Positions 24,501-34,678 of a stretch of DNA of 64,000 bases are shown here, piece after piece. The stretch is taken from contig OX442315.1 in assembly GCA_949358305.1 (NCBI GenBank), positions 34,870,427 to 34,934,426 on the forward strand. The letters run 5' to 3'. Source of the stretch: Strigamia acuminata (taxonomy: Eukaryota; Arthropoda; Chilopoda; Geophilomorpha; Linotaeniidae). Below the pieces are notes generated by a model, which was not told where the DNA came from, searched no databases, and saw only the letters and a program-made list of their open reading frames with translations. The position numbers were made by a program, and so were the translations under genes. Positions within the stretch are counted from its first letter, which is position 1, and every line of letters begins with the position of its first letter.

Positions 24501-27500
24501 GAAAAGCGAGGGATGTTCGTTCGACGTTTCGCTCGTTTCCAAGGAAACGCAAAACTGTGCGAGCGAAAGCCCCAGGCGGGTGCGCGCGTGGCACCAGACC
24601 GATACTTTATCGAGTCGACTCGGGCCTTCGTTTTCCATCGATTTTGTGATCTGCGCACGAGCGAGGCGAGCGAGAGAGAGAGCGCTTTGCACAGTGTGCG
24701 CTTAAGCTACCTACCAACACGCTCGTTTTTTTACAACCCATTTATTTAATACTGGGGAAGAAAAAATATGGAAAATATATTTTTTAAAAAAAGAAAAAAT
24801 TATTTAATGGATGGAACGTTAATTCGTGTTAAGTTTGGTTTTTTTTGTTTGTATTTTTTTTTTTGTGGGGGGAAAAAAGATGGGAAATGGAAAAAAAAAA
24901 ATAAAATAGAAAAGAGGGCACACCCGAGCGCGCAATTCGCTTCCATTTACCACGTTCGCCTTTTATCGATTGCCCAATTTCCCCCGAGTCATTACGGGCA
25001 TAGAAACGAACCAACAGACCCTTCTGCAAAGATGGATTACACTTTGCACGGATTTTTCTCTCGAAAACTATCCACCATGATAAAGGAAAATAAAAACAAA
25101 TAAATGAAATAATAACGTGAGGGTTTTCATAAAAGATGATACAAATCCGGAAAATAAAACCCAATTTTCCTCTTTTTTGTTTAGTTGTTTTGTCTATGAA
25201 ATTTTCAAAAAAATAAAAATAAAAATAAAACATATATATATATATATATATATGAAAAAAATAAAATAAAAATAAAACATATATATATAAATAAAATTAT
25301 TTTTGTGTTTGTTTTTTTCAATTTAATCCATTCTGTTTGTGATCATGGAAATCTTTCCATGCGCAATTCGACCACTTGTTGCTCGTTCCATCCAAATCGC
25401 ACATGTATGAATTCGCACGAAAGTCTTACGTCAAGGGTCGGCGAGTAATTTTAAGCGGGGTCCGGATACTATTGAAAATTTTTATCGAGGTCCAGAAAAA
25501 AAAACTTAAAAACCTTACTAAAAACCTAAGAAAACGGAAAAAACACTTAAAAACCAAATAAACCCCCCAATAAACACACACAACCCAAAAAATACCAGCG
25601 CTGTCTTACGTCGTCACCATGTGAAGTTCCATTTCCGGTACGAGATTCGTTAACTTTTATTTACATTAAAAAAAAAAAGCGACTCACGACGATGTAAAAC
25701 ATAAGCTTTAACAACCAAAACATGTTTTCATTACTCATTTTCCTCGATCAATCTAATTCATTCATTTAAAATCGATGTAAAAAGATGAGTAAATACGATG
25801 AAGAATTGGGTCAAATCCCGTCCGACTCTTTCCATCGTTGCGTAAATTCGAATAATGGCGGTTAATTTTAATGTTTAGCATTTATTTTGCCTTAAACATT
25901 AAAATTAGTCGATTTTTACTTAACCCAGAAAAAAATACATCGAGTTACAATTGTTTTATTGCGTAAAGTTGACGCGAGGAAATTTTATGATGAAATTCGG
26001 CTGCACCAAAATTTCCTCGAAAAAGTACAACACACGTCGTAAACTCCGCATTAACACAACACCAAACAAAATCCAGTTACCAACCACTCAAATAACCACC
26101 GATTGACCAAAATATCTCAATTAAAAGGCAAAAAAACATCGTTACGGTCACCCCGGATCCCAGCACTAAAAATGACGTCACAACGGCTAAAAATCAATAA
26201 AGCAGTTCCTAAATAACCCAAAAAATTGATTATTATGGTCTGCCCGGAATAAACTGACGTCACAAACGTCAAAAATCAGCAAAACGGTTCCTAAAAACCC
26301 CAAAAAATCGATTATTTAGGCACGTGCGTTATTTTTTTGCGTGATGCGTTGCGTTATCCACAAAACAACGCAATAACGGACCAACAACGCAAAAATAACA
26401 ACGCGACAACGAAAATGGTGCTATTTACATGTATTGTGTGTGAAAATAGTGCTATTTACACGCAGTGTGTGCGAATATGGTGATTTTTACGCGTATTGCA
26501 TTCGAAAATAATGATTTTTATACTTATTGTACGTGAAAATGGTGATTTTATACGTGTTTTGTATGAAAATGGTGATTTTTACACGTAATGGTATTATTTA
26601 CATGCATAATGTATAAAATTTGTGTTTTTTTACACGTTTAACGTGCGAAATTTTGTTTTTCACACAAAAACTGTGTAAAATGACCCTTTTTTCACATTTA
26701 ACGACCGTAAAACACGAACAAGGCGTGTAAATGGTGTAATAAAGTGTTTTGTGGTCGCCGATGTCGTATTTGTACAATTGTAGCCACCAAGAAAGTTTCA
26801 AATTACACACTGAACAATATCGCGTTATTGTATTTTTTCCGTTATCATGTTATTTTTTTGCGTTTTGAAATAACGCAACAAAATAACCAAAAACATTTTA
26901 AAAAATATCGATTTTCCACACATCCAATTTGATAAAAAATAAATAAATAAAAAAACTTACAGCTAACTTCCATTTCATAACTTGGACCAATTCATCATGA
27001 GTAATGTGCCTCTCTTTACGAGACTGAATCAATTTGGGCAGCTCATCTTGATACCTAATAAAACAAAACAAAATAAAATAAAATAAAAATAAAATAATTA
27101 TTGAAAAGAAAGAAGCAAAATCTTCGCATTCTAGCCACCAGGGGAAACTCGCACCACTCGCGCAACGTTAATTGCCCATTAAAACACGTCAAAATCGGTG
27201 CAAACATCGACTCACTCACTCACGTGTTTATTTCAAACATTTAATCGCACTGCGTGGCTCGCAGAACTCGCGGGATAGACCCAATGCGAGCGAAAACTTT
27301 TGCCCATTTCGCACACAATGAAATTAGGCTTAGCGGCCTCGGCCTCGCTCGGTCTTTCTCTCTCTCCCTGCGAGTGCACACAAAAGACTCGCCCAACATT
27401 TGCTTGCCAGAAAAGAGGAGAGAGACGAGACGCGCTTCCTGTCAGGGGCCCGTCGACTATTGATTGCCACGTGACATGCGCTTCAATTAATATCGGCGCC

Positions 27501-27748
27501 AACAGTTGAATCGGCCGACGAGTTTTGTGTTTTTCCAACCACAAAGCCCAAGGTTCAACGTCCGGCTGCGCTCGCTTTTCGCCTATCACTTACCACGAGT
27601 CTAATTTCAGTAGTTCTTCGGGTTTCTTGTTTTTCTGTTGCGCCTTTAATCGCACCGCATCCTTGTACACCGTCAGGATATATTTCCATTCCTGTGGCGT
27701 GCCACAAGTGAAGAAAGTTCGGCTGTCTGTCTTACACTCCGCAGCCAT
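18594..27748 (-). CDS. uncharacterised conserved protein with helix-hairpin-helix motif
   Basis: Six exons on the minus strand: 27748-27594, 27054-26961, 21036-20877, 20781-20626, 19874-19726, 18782-18594; all GT-AG and in phase; 300 residues. N-terminal part (WKYILTVYKDAVRLKA, ELPKLIQSRKERHITHDEL, MKWKLARGKWRPRL) is helical and basic. A helix-hairpin-helix of the DNA-glycosylase type follows (LCTLKGVGPGTASAILAAAS, residues about 124-143), then MADECVLC, YTVQEYLSFA and ALWTHYIVREL. The tail (about 240-300) is acidic and Ser/Thr-rich and ends KKSKSE, a possible nuclear signal. I recognise the HhH fold but no named family. A catalytic Lys/Asp of HhH-GPD glycosylases could not be placed, so a DNA-binding or pseudo-enzyme role is possible. 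Intron 2 is 5.9 kb. Confidence 0.85.
18867..18922 (+). mobile_element. left part of a TACACCTATGG MITE
   Basis: Matches the first 56 bp of the element at 21624-21706 and then diverges, so the right terminal repeat is missing. Confidence 0.6.
20026..20535. mobile_element. MITE with AACAATTAC..GTTTAC ends
   Basis: Imperfect terminal inverted repeats: AACAATTACTACGTTTACGT at the left and the complement of AACAATTACCATGTTTACAT at the right, continuing with related GTTTTCCA and ATTCAGATTTT words. No coding capacity. Lies in intron 4 of the HhH gene. Confidence 0.7.
21624..21706. mobile_element. 83-bp palindromic MITE
   Basis: Terminal repeats of 28 bp (TACACCTATGGACAAAAAAA with TCTTCACA) differ at one base between ends, around a 27-bp centre. 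TA at each end fits a Tc1/mariner-type target. A partial copy lies at 18867. Confidence 0.8.
21917..22156. mobile_element. MITE with CTTCCAG ends and repeated TCTCG words
   Basis: Ends CTTATACTTCCAGATCTCG and the complement of CCTATGCTTCCAGCATCTCG. The interior is unusually full of (T)CTCG/CGAGA words in both orientations. Confidence 0.6.
22160..23340. other. HhH-gene intron 2 sequence without recognised features
   Basis: AT-rich single-copy-looking DNA. No exon with conserved coding, no strong inverted repeats seen. Confidence 0.4.
23350..23960 (-). repeat. 30-bp and 21-bp minisatellites in HhH-gene intron 2
   Basis: First block: about 31-bp units with AAAATGACCGAATTTTA, becoming a 30-bp unit (AATTAAGTTTTATCCGAATA core), about 7 copies to 23697. 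Second block: CTCCAATTTTCACAAATTTTT (21 bp), about 12 copies, 23705-23960. The long peptide repeats readable here in several frames follow from units divisible by three. Confidence 0.95.
24280..24720. promoter_or_regulatory. CpG-rich block inside HhH-gene intron 2
   Basis: A sharp GC- and CpG-rich patch (CACTCGGCTCGACTCGGCC, GGGTGCGCGCGTGG, GAGCGAGGCGAGCGAG) within AT-rich intron, similar in composition to the gene's own promoter region (27230-27750). It could be an internal promoter or enhancer. No convincing coding exon seen. Confidence 0.4.
25230..25290. repeat. (AT)n microsatellite
   Basis: Two (AT)n runs separated by A-rich AAATAAAA units. Confidence 0.85.
26320..26900. mobile_element. 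AACGC-rich repeat element
   Basis: Starts near CGTGCGTTATTTTTTTGCGT and is built of AACGCAATAACG-like words. The middle (26400-26600) has diffuse 50-60 bp units with ATGGTGATTTTTACACG. An inverted relative is at 60628-61066 (ACGCATCACGCAAAAAAAAT). Confidence 0.6.
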
Positions 27749-28123
27749 CGCCGAAAACGCTTATCGAAATCGCCGCTCGTCGCCCATAGAGGGCGAGCCC
27801 GGCATCTCGAACAAAGGCAAGGCTCAGCGCGCGTCATTTCCGGTATAAAGTTTCGAAGCGTAACCGAATAAAACTAATTATTTTGCCACTTTATTTTTTT
27901 CGCAAAAAAGATCGATTTTTTAAGAAAGGTTTGAAAAACGAATCTCTGAGGCTTTAAAAACCCATTTTAAACCCTTGAAAATGCGCGTTTGAGGGAAAAC
28001 GGCGCCATGCTCGATTCCTCGTGTGGCGATTGGTGGAGGATTTGTACACTCTGGCTTTAGGGCCAATCACGAGCATCGACCGGCAAACATGAATATATGA
28101 TTGGCATCTCGGCGCACTGGCAC
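27749..28123. promoter_or_regulatory. shared divergent promoter HhH gene / CEP95-like
   Basis: 375 bp lie between start codons; the 27720-27850 part is CpG-rich. Two CCAAT-type signals (ATTGG at 28029; CCAAT at 28063) flank the middle. Confidence 0.5.
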
Positions 28124-29968
28124 ATGGAGGAGTTTGATTACGAAAACGGTAGTGAATAATGATCGATGCTCAGATTTTAACATTTTTTTTGCTCAAATTT
28201 TAACATTTTTTCAGCTTGTGTGACGTTGGGGAATAATTTAATCATGGATTTAAAATTGCCCGTGCCGAGGCTACAGTCGATCTATCAAATCACGTCCACA
28301 TTTTACGCGCATTTAGTGGCGGCCGTTGGCGGCACTTGGCCGATTGGTATTAAAAACATCAAAGAATTAAACACAAATCCTATTAAATAAACATAAAACA
28401 CGCGTATTAAATTGCAGGTGTGATTCGTTTTCCAAAAACCGCCTTCGACGATCTTCATAACATTCGTTTGGTGTTGAATTTGATGGAAAACAAACATCTA
28501 AATAGGAAATTACCGCATATAAATGCAGAAAATCTAATTATTCCCGACGCCGTGTCGATTTTCAACTTGTTAGAGATCTTTACCAAATATTTACACTTGT
28601 TTCCATCACCGAAAAACACCGGTAAACAATTAAATTCGATTTTTAAGACGATTTTGTAATTATTTTAATTTTATTACTTTTTTAGTTTTAACTCCAATTC
28701 CACCGCAAGGGGACAGCTCGACCACTTATCACGTGTGTCCGAACGGGGGAAAAATCGATACGAAACGAGTGAAAGAAACGAGAGATTTGCATCGAATGCC
28801 GAGATCTCAATCCACAACTTCGTCGTCACCTTATCCTTCATCCGACGCTCGAGATGAAATTGTAGAGCAGAGTTTGAGCTCGTCCGACAGCGAATTGCCG
28901 CTCGAGTTGAGGTTAAATCGATGGAAACGTTTAAATTTTGCCAATTTTTACACCAAATACTATTTTTATTTTTTTAGATTCAGTCCGAAACAAGTGCGTT
29001 TTCAACCGTCACATCACACGAGGAAAATCAAGTCGCGCAATTGGAAACAGAGCTTCGGTTGATGTTCATTTTTCTCATTTTTGTTCGATTTTATCGATTA
29101 AATTTGCGTTTTGTTTCAGTTCGTGCTGCTCAAACGTACGGTTTTCACGTTTCACAACCAAAACTCGACGGAAAACGTCGCGGAAATGAATCCGGGGTCG
29201 ATTTAGTCGATTATTTGAAGGAAGAACTTCCAGAAATTCGTGTACCGCGTGAGGAAACGTTGTGGCACGATTGCAGGCGCCGTGTTGTGTTAAAAACGAA
29301 ACGAGATCCCGTTTTCGAGTATTTGAAAAACGGTGTCGAGAAACACGAAGCGCTGCGGAACCATTATTTGAAACAAACGGAAGCGCGATGCAGAAAGGTG
29401 GCGAGTCGGGCGACACGATGAATAAATTTGTAGTTTTTCGTTAAATAAATGCGATTTTTTAGTTAAAGATGGACGCCAGGAAGAAAAATTATCATAGAAT
29501 TAACAATATTTTGTTGGACGAGAAGATACTCAATTGTAATGTGAAAAAATTAGAAAACGAATTCCGAAATCGGACGAAATCGAACGCTTTTGCGATCCAA
29601 AATAAAGAGGAAATAGTAAATAAACGAAATAAAAGTTTTATGTCAATTTATTAAATTTAAATATATATTTTTTTTAGTTATTTAATGATGTTTATAGCGA
29701 AGGTGTGGCCGCACAACGCGCCAAACTCGAGCAGATAATCGAGCGAAGAGAATCCGAGCGATTCGCGGAAAACGAGACGGAAATGAACGAAATAATTTCG
29801 CGATTCAACGCGGTTGGAATTTCGTAGAGAAAGCAATTTTTTATTTGGATATTACAATATTGTTCTTAATAGATAAACGACATAACCGTCGTAGAAGATT
29901 TCCATTTCCGACAAGCGGATGGAGAACGAATTAAAGACGACTTGTGGAAAGCCAAGTACATTTTATAA
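28124..29968 (+). CDS. CEP95: CEP95-like centrosomal protein
   Basis: Nine exons: 28124-28148, 28215-28346, 28418-28621, 28686-28911, 28978-29057, 29120-29397, 29463-29615, 29678-29812, 29873-29968; all in phase; 442 residues. The N-terminus (VTLGNNLIMDL, FPKTAFDDLHNIRLVLNLM, INAENLIIPDAVSIFNLLEI) resembles the CH-like domain that opens CEP95. The middle is Ser-rich. The C-terminus (FNDVYSEGVAAQRAKLEQ, EDFHFRQADGERIKDDLWKA) follows the closing coiled coil of CEP95. Human CEP95 is nearly twice as long, so the linker is reduced here. An in-frame ATG at 28097 would add nine residues. The stop is 21 bp from the BUD31 stop. Family call is moderate; the gene structure is firm. Confidence 0.75.
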
Positions 29969-29989
29969 ATCACCGATGACGTCATCGAA

Positions 29990-31030
29990 TCAACCCGAAC
30001 ATCCTCTGCAACCGCAGTGAACACACTCGACGATTTTTCCCTGTAAAATATCAAAAAAATTAATTAAAAATCACCGAATTCATTCATTTTATAAACATTA
30101 TTGCATGTAAAACGACACAAACCTCTTCTAATTTGCTTTTCGGCACCCTGCAGATGCAATTCGTGCCGAAATTCGTATCCCGGGTTTGAATGCACTGCAA
30201 ACAACACAAGTTTTCGTAGCCTTGTTTTTTCCATTTCGCGATTAAATTTTTGTCCGCAATGGCTTCCTTGATACAGTAGTCGTACAGTTCTATTTCAGAA
30301 GTAAAAAAAATATGAATTAGTGAATATTTTTCGCATTTTTCTTTAATTTTTCAATATTTTTCTTTAATTTTTCGTATTTTTCTTTGATTTTTCAATATTT
30401 TTCGTATTTTTCTTTGATTTTTCAATATTTTTCGTATTTTTCTTTGATTTTTCAATATTTTTCGTATTTTTCTTTGATTTTTCAATATTTTTCGTATTTT
30501 TCTGTGATTTTTCAATATTTTTCGCATTTTTCTTTGATTTTTCAATATTTTACGCATTTTTCTTTGATTTTTCGTATTTTTCTTTGATTTTTCAATATTT
30601 TACGTATTTTTCTTTGATTTTTCGTATTTTTCTTTGATTTTTCAATATTTTACACATTTTTCTTTGATTTTTCAATATTTTTCTTTGATTTTTTCGCATT
30701 TTTCTTTGATTTTTCAATATTTTATACCTCTACCGATCGCTTTACCTCGACTGATCGCTTTTCTCCGGTAGAATAAGTCGTAAATATATCGTGATCGTTG
30801 ATGATGGATTTTAAAAATTGGCCACAACGTTTCGACACGTCTCTTGCCTTCGTGCGGATCTGCTTGCGCTGTGGGGAAATGAAACATATGTTTAATAAAA
30901 TGTTAATTCGTTATTTTATTTATTAATTTTTTTTACCTTCGCGCATTTTCTCTTCTAATTCGTCCAACGTCGGTTCGATCAATTCCCATCCATCGGGCGG
31001 TGTAGTTTTACTGCGACGAACCTTCGGCAT
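29990..31030 (-). CDS. BUD31: BUD31 (G10) spliceosomal protein
   Basis: Small zinc-binding protein of the activated spliceosome, extremely conserved in eukaryotes. Four exons on the minus strand: 31030-30937, 30868-30746, 30289-30123, 30040-29990; 144 residues, the same as human. Starts [20 protein letters not shown]; has [20 protein letters not shown] and [20 protein letters not shown]; ends in the cysteine-rich module ([27 protein letters not shown]). Intron 2 contains a 30-bp minisatellite. The 3' UTR must run antisense into the last CEP95-like exon. Confidence 0.98.
30330..30725 (-). repeat. 30-bp minisatellite in BUD31 intron 2
   Basis: Unit with CGTATTTTTCTTTGATTTTT then CAATATTTTT (30 bp), about 12 copies, with shorter variants lacking one ten-base block toward the gene-proximal end. 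Confidence 0.95.
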
Positions 31031-31449
31031 TGTGTTTTACAAGATTAAACACGTTAATAATAAACCAGAACTGGAATTCAGCAACTTATAAGCGAATTAA
31101 ATACGTTAGGTTTACGACAACGCACAATTGTCAATAAAAAGTCACGGAGCGACACCTAGTGATAAATGTCATGTCATTTTTCTCAACAACGCTTCATCTA
31201 ACATGAATCAAATAAAATCGAATAAAATCCAAATTAAATCCATCAAATTTAATATTTCCGAACAAAAAAGTACGACCTTCAAAATAAATACTTAATAAAT
31301 CATACTCAAATCTCACTAATCAAAATAAATTCCATTATAATTACGAATTAAAGCGTTTTATTTACGTCAGTGAACCGCCATCTTTGAAATTTGGATCCAA
31401 AAAATGAGTTTATTTCTCTTTAAATTTATTTCAACAATAAATACACAAC

Positions 31450-32874
31450 TTAATGATCTTGAAACATTCTTCTGAAACATTTTTCCTTTCTTCTCTCCCT
31501 TTTTTCCTTAAAATTCTCCACCCGTCTCCTCTGACTCCGCGTCGTCTTCGGCTCTCCACGTTTCCTATAAACGTTTTCCACAGCTTTCAAATCACCGGGC
31601 GAAAAATGCGTAACCCTGGCAACCTTCTCGCTCTTGGTTCCCACACCCAACCCCTTTCTGTCGCGTTTCAGCACCGTTTTAACCGGGTACTTCCTTCCGT
31701 CTCCTTTCGGCCCGAGTCCCTCCTCCCTATTCCAGCCGTCTTTGAGCAACAGCCGAAACCCGACGTTGTGTTCCGGTATTTGATACACGGCGGAGTCTTT
31801 CACTTCCGGTTGCGAACAAAATAAATGCAAAGTCGATGTCTGGTGAGAGAAAGGCGTCGTTGTCTCAAATTTTTCTTCGCAGACTCCGCAGTAGAAGTTG
31901 ATTTTGTCGTTATTGCCTTCTGTTTTGGTCGATTGTTCGAGTTTGCGCTGTTTGATCATTGCTTCGACGTGTGTGAGTTGTTTGGCGACATTTTTGTGTC
32001 CACAAGTGTTTGCTATGGCTACTGCATCGCGTCCGGATTTGTCGGTTGCGGTGATGTCTGCGCCGTGGTTGACGAGGAACTTCGCTGCTTCGACTGCACC
32101 TTGGGCGGATGCGCACATCAAGGCTGTCCAATGGAATGTGTCGGTGATGTTAATGTCGAATCCACTGAATAAAAAGTAAAAATTTGATTATTTTAAGCAA
32201 AAATTTGATTATTTTAAGCAAAACTTTGATTATTTTAAGCAAAACTTTGATTATTTTAAGCAAAACTTTGATTTTTTTAAGCAAAAATTTGATTTTAAGT
32301 AAAAATATGATCAATTTAAGTTAAAATATGATCAATTTAAGTTAAAATATGATCAATTTAAGTTAAAATATGATAAATTTATGTAAAAATTACATTAATT
32401 TGAGCAATTTGATCAATTTATGCAAAAAATTGATCAATTTATGCAGAAATTAAATCAATTTATGAAAAAATTTGATCAATTTATGCAGAAATTTAATCAA
32501 TTTAAGCAAAAATTTGATTGTTCAAGTAAATATCTGGCAACCTTTATATAAATCTAATATAACAACCTCATTATATAGTCCTTCAGTCGACTGATGTCAT
32601 TATTTTGTGCGGCTTTGAAGAATCCGATGATATTCAAAGGTTGTGTTTTCTTCTGAGGTGTTGGTCTTTTACGTTCACTGACTTTAATTACACGGGGCGT
32701 TATTGGCCTTGATTTTTTCTCTATCTGCTGCACTGGTGATTTAATTACTTCTTCATAAAATTCTTTAATTTCCCTGCCGTCAAGTGCTTTTATCTCAACA
32801 TTTTTGGCTGTGCTTGTCGATGATGTCTCTAGTTTGCTACTTTCCGTTGACTGAACGAAATATTTCCAATACAT
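31450..32874 (-). CDS. GPANK1: G-patch and ankyrin repeat protein GPANK1
   Basis: Two exons: 32874-32567 and 32164-31450; 340 residues (human 356). N-terminal low-complexity part, then ankyrin repeats (NIIGFFKAAQNNDISRLKDY; DTFHWTALMCASAQGAVEAA; ADITATDKSGRDAVAIA), a Cys/His segment (FYCGVCEEKF...H..HL), a G-patch (VGFRLLLKDGWNREEGLG, then KGDGRKYPVKTVLKRDRKGL) and a basic C-terminus. This order is diagnostic of GPANK1. G-patch proteins usually bind RNA or activate DEAH helicases; the precise role of this family is not established. The single intron is filled by a 21-bp minisatellite. Same strand as BUD31 (419 bp away) and TSR3 (288 bp). Confidence 0.95.
32175..32525 (-). repeat. 21-bp minisatellite in GPANK1 intron
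   Basis: AAGCAAAACTTTGATTATTTT and related AAGTTAAAATATGATCAATTT units, 20-21 bp. Confidence 0.92.
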
Positions 32875-33162
32875 CTGTTCGGAAGAAGAATAAATTTTTA
32901 TCTTTTGAGGTTAATAATTATTTTAAGCACACCAACCTTTGAAATACTTAATTGAAGAAGAATATCACCGTGAGCCCCAAGAAGTGGGTTATCAATACGC
33001 GGCCATTACGAAATAGTAATCCAAAATGGGATCCAAGGTTAAGATCCAATGACGTCATAAGTTTGTAAGCTCACATAAATATCAATATAAACAAGTTATT
33101 TATTTCGTTTTCTTTCTACAGGTTTAATTTATCAGCATTTTTATAGAAAAAATAAATATAAT

Positions 33163-34275
33163 TCATTCTTCCTCAACTTCATCATCTTCACTGCTGGAGC
33201 TCGTTTCTTCCTTTACGTGATTCGGATTGAAATATTCCAATTCCTCGTCGGATCCAGGAAGATCCATAAAATCTACACAAAATAAACAAATTAACAAATT
33301 GCAACAAACACGTCAATAATCGCTGCTATACCTCTTTTTTCTTCCACCGTTTCACATCTCTTTATATATTCGTTTTGTGCAGCAACAACCTCCGCACTCG
33401 TAGTGCATTGTGTGTAAACAGAAAGAACTTCTTTATTCAACTTAATAAAATTCTTCCCCCACTTAAATTTATTCAAAAACATGTCCGCAATGTCCTCATA
33501 ACCTAAAAATAAATAATTACATCAATTATTGGCCCAAAACGGTCCTTTTAAGCCGCTAAAATGTACAAAAACACTTTTTAAGCCTATAAATTATTATTTT
33601 TAAAACTTTCTACAGCCTGGCAGCCATTTTGTTAATGCACCTGTTAAATGCAAGCCAGCAGCGAGAGCTTCGACGCAAGATAATTCGCAGGGCCGACCGT
33701 ATTTAACCGGATTACTGGCTAATAAATACGGTAGTAACCGTGGATGACCACATTTCAATTTAGAAAATGGCGTGTCCTCCAAACGTGCCCACGAACAATC
33801 GACCACTGCGATTCCATGTTCAGCTATCAACGATCTAGTAAATAAATACAAAATATTTTAAAAAAATGTCAAAATTATTGTTTTAGTGCGCCATTTACTT
33901 GTCATCGGGGGCGATGCATTTGGTGGCAGTGGGCGTCAATACGATCCCTCCGAATCTTTGTTGCAAACGGATTATTTTGACCAATCCGAAACGTGATAAC
34001 TTTCTGCCGGTGCATTTCTTCGGGTCGCATTGCTCCAAGTCCCACATGCAGACGGGGAACGGCACCGGGCATACGTCGGGCGATTCATCATCGGATCTGC
34101 AAAAATGTTTTAATTTTTAGTTAGTTTGGTGATTTATAAGGGTGAATAATACGTGCAGTTTTAATCTGGTGTCGAAGTCGTCTAATTCGTCCTTCGGTGG
34201 GTTTCGTTTCCTCGTTTTTTTAGTCCTTACGTCTCGTTTGCGGGTTGAGTTGGTCGGACGGCTGCGTGCGGCCAT
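33163..34275 (-). CDS. TSR3: 18S rRNA aminocarboxypropyltransferase TSR3
   Basis: Transfers the aminocarboxypropyl group of S-adenosylmethionine to the hypermodified 18S rRNA pseudouridine late in 40S maturation. Five exons on the minus strand: 34275-34157, 34096-33899, 33834-33641, 33502-33332, 33272-33163; 263 residues. Landmarks: [81 protein letters not shown], then an acidic tail. Exon 1 is basic ([11 protein letters not shown]) and less certain: only a GC donor (CT then GCACGT) keeps the frame into exon 2, whereas the nearby GT donors run into a stop. Divergent from NTAN1. Confidence 0.95.
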
Positions 34276-34678
34276 TTTGGTAGATCGAAAACCAGAAATG
34301 GTGTATACGATTGAGATTTTTAATATTTTATCTATTTCTTGTGTGTGTTAATTTTTCACGATTTATATTCTATTCATAAAAAAAAATATTATTTAGATTT
34401 TAATAATTTCATAAAAATTAATGCGTCGTTTGGCGACCGATCCGTTGTCTACTTCCTGTTTACGTTTCGTTTATTTTTTTTTTTAAAAATGCAATGGCGG
34501 CGTGCGATGGGAGGAATAAATTGATAAAAAACAAGATTTCAAGAGGAAATATTATTTCGACGAATGGATGACTAGTAAAAAGAAATATCCAGATTAATTA
34601 ATAAATTTTAATAGTAAAGTAAACGATTTTTATTTTTTATCTACCGCAATATATTTAAAATTGTTTTTTAATTTTTAG
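34276..34678 (+). promoter_or_regulatory. TSR3/NTAN1 divergent promoter and NTAN1 5' UTR exon
   Basis: NTAN1 coding begins exactly at a 3' splice site (TTTTTAG then ATG at 34679), so its first exon is non-coding. That exon probably includes ATGGCGGCG (34491), which opens a 25-codon upstream frame. Candidate donors are at 34575 (GTAAAA) and 34614 (GTAAAG). Confidence 0.55.

Noticed and set aside
28937-29062. Alternative frame in CEP95-like exon 5 giving a coiled-coil-like peptide
   Set aside because: It does not match the splice phases of exons 4 and 6; the other frame does.
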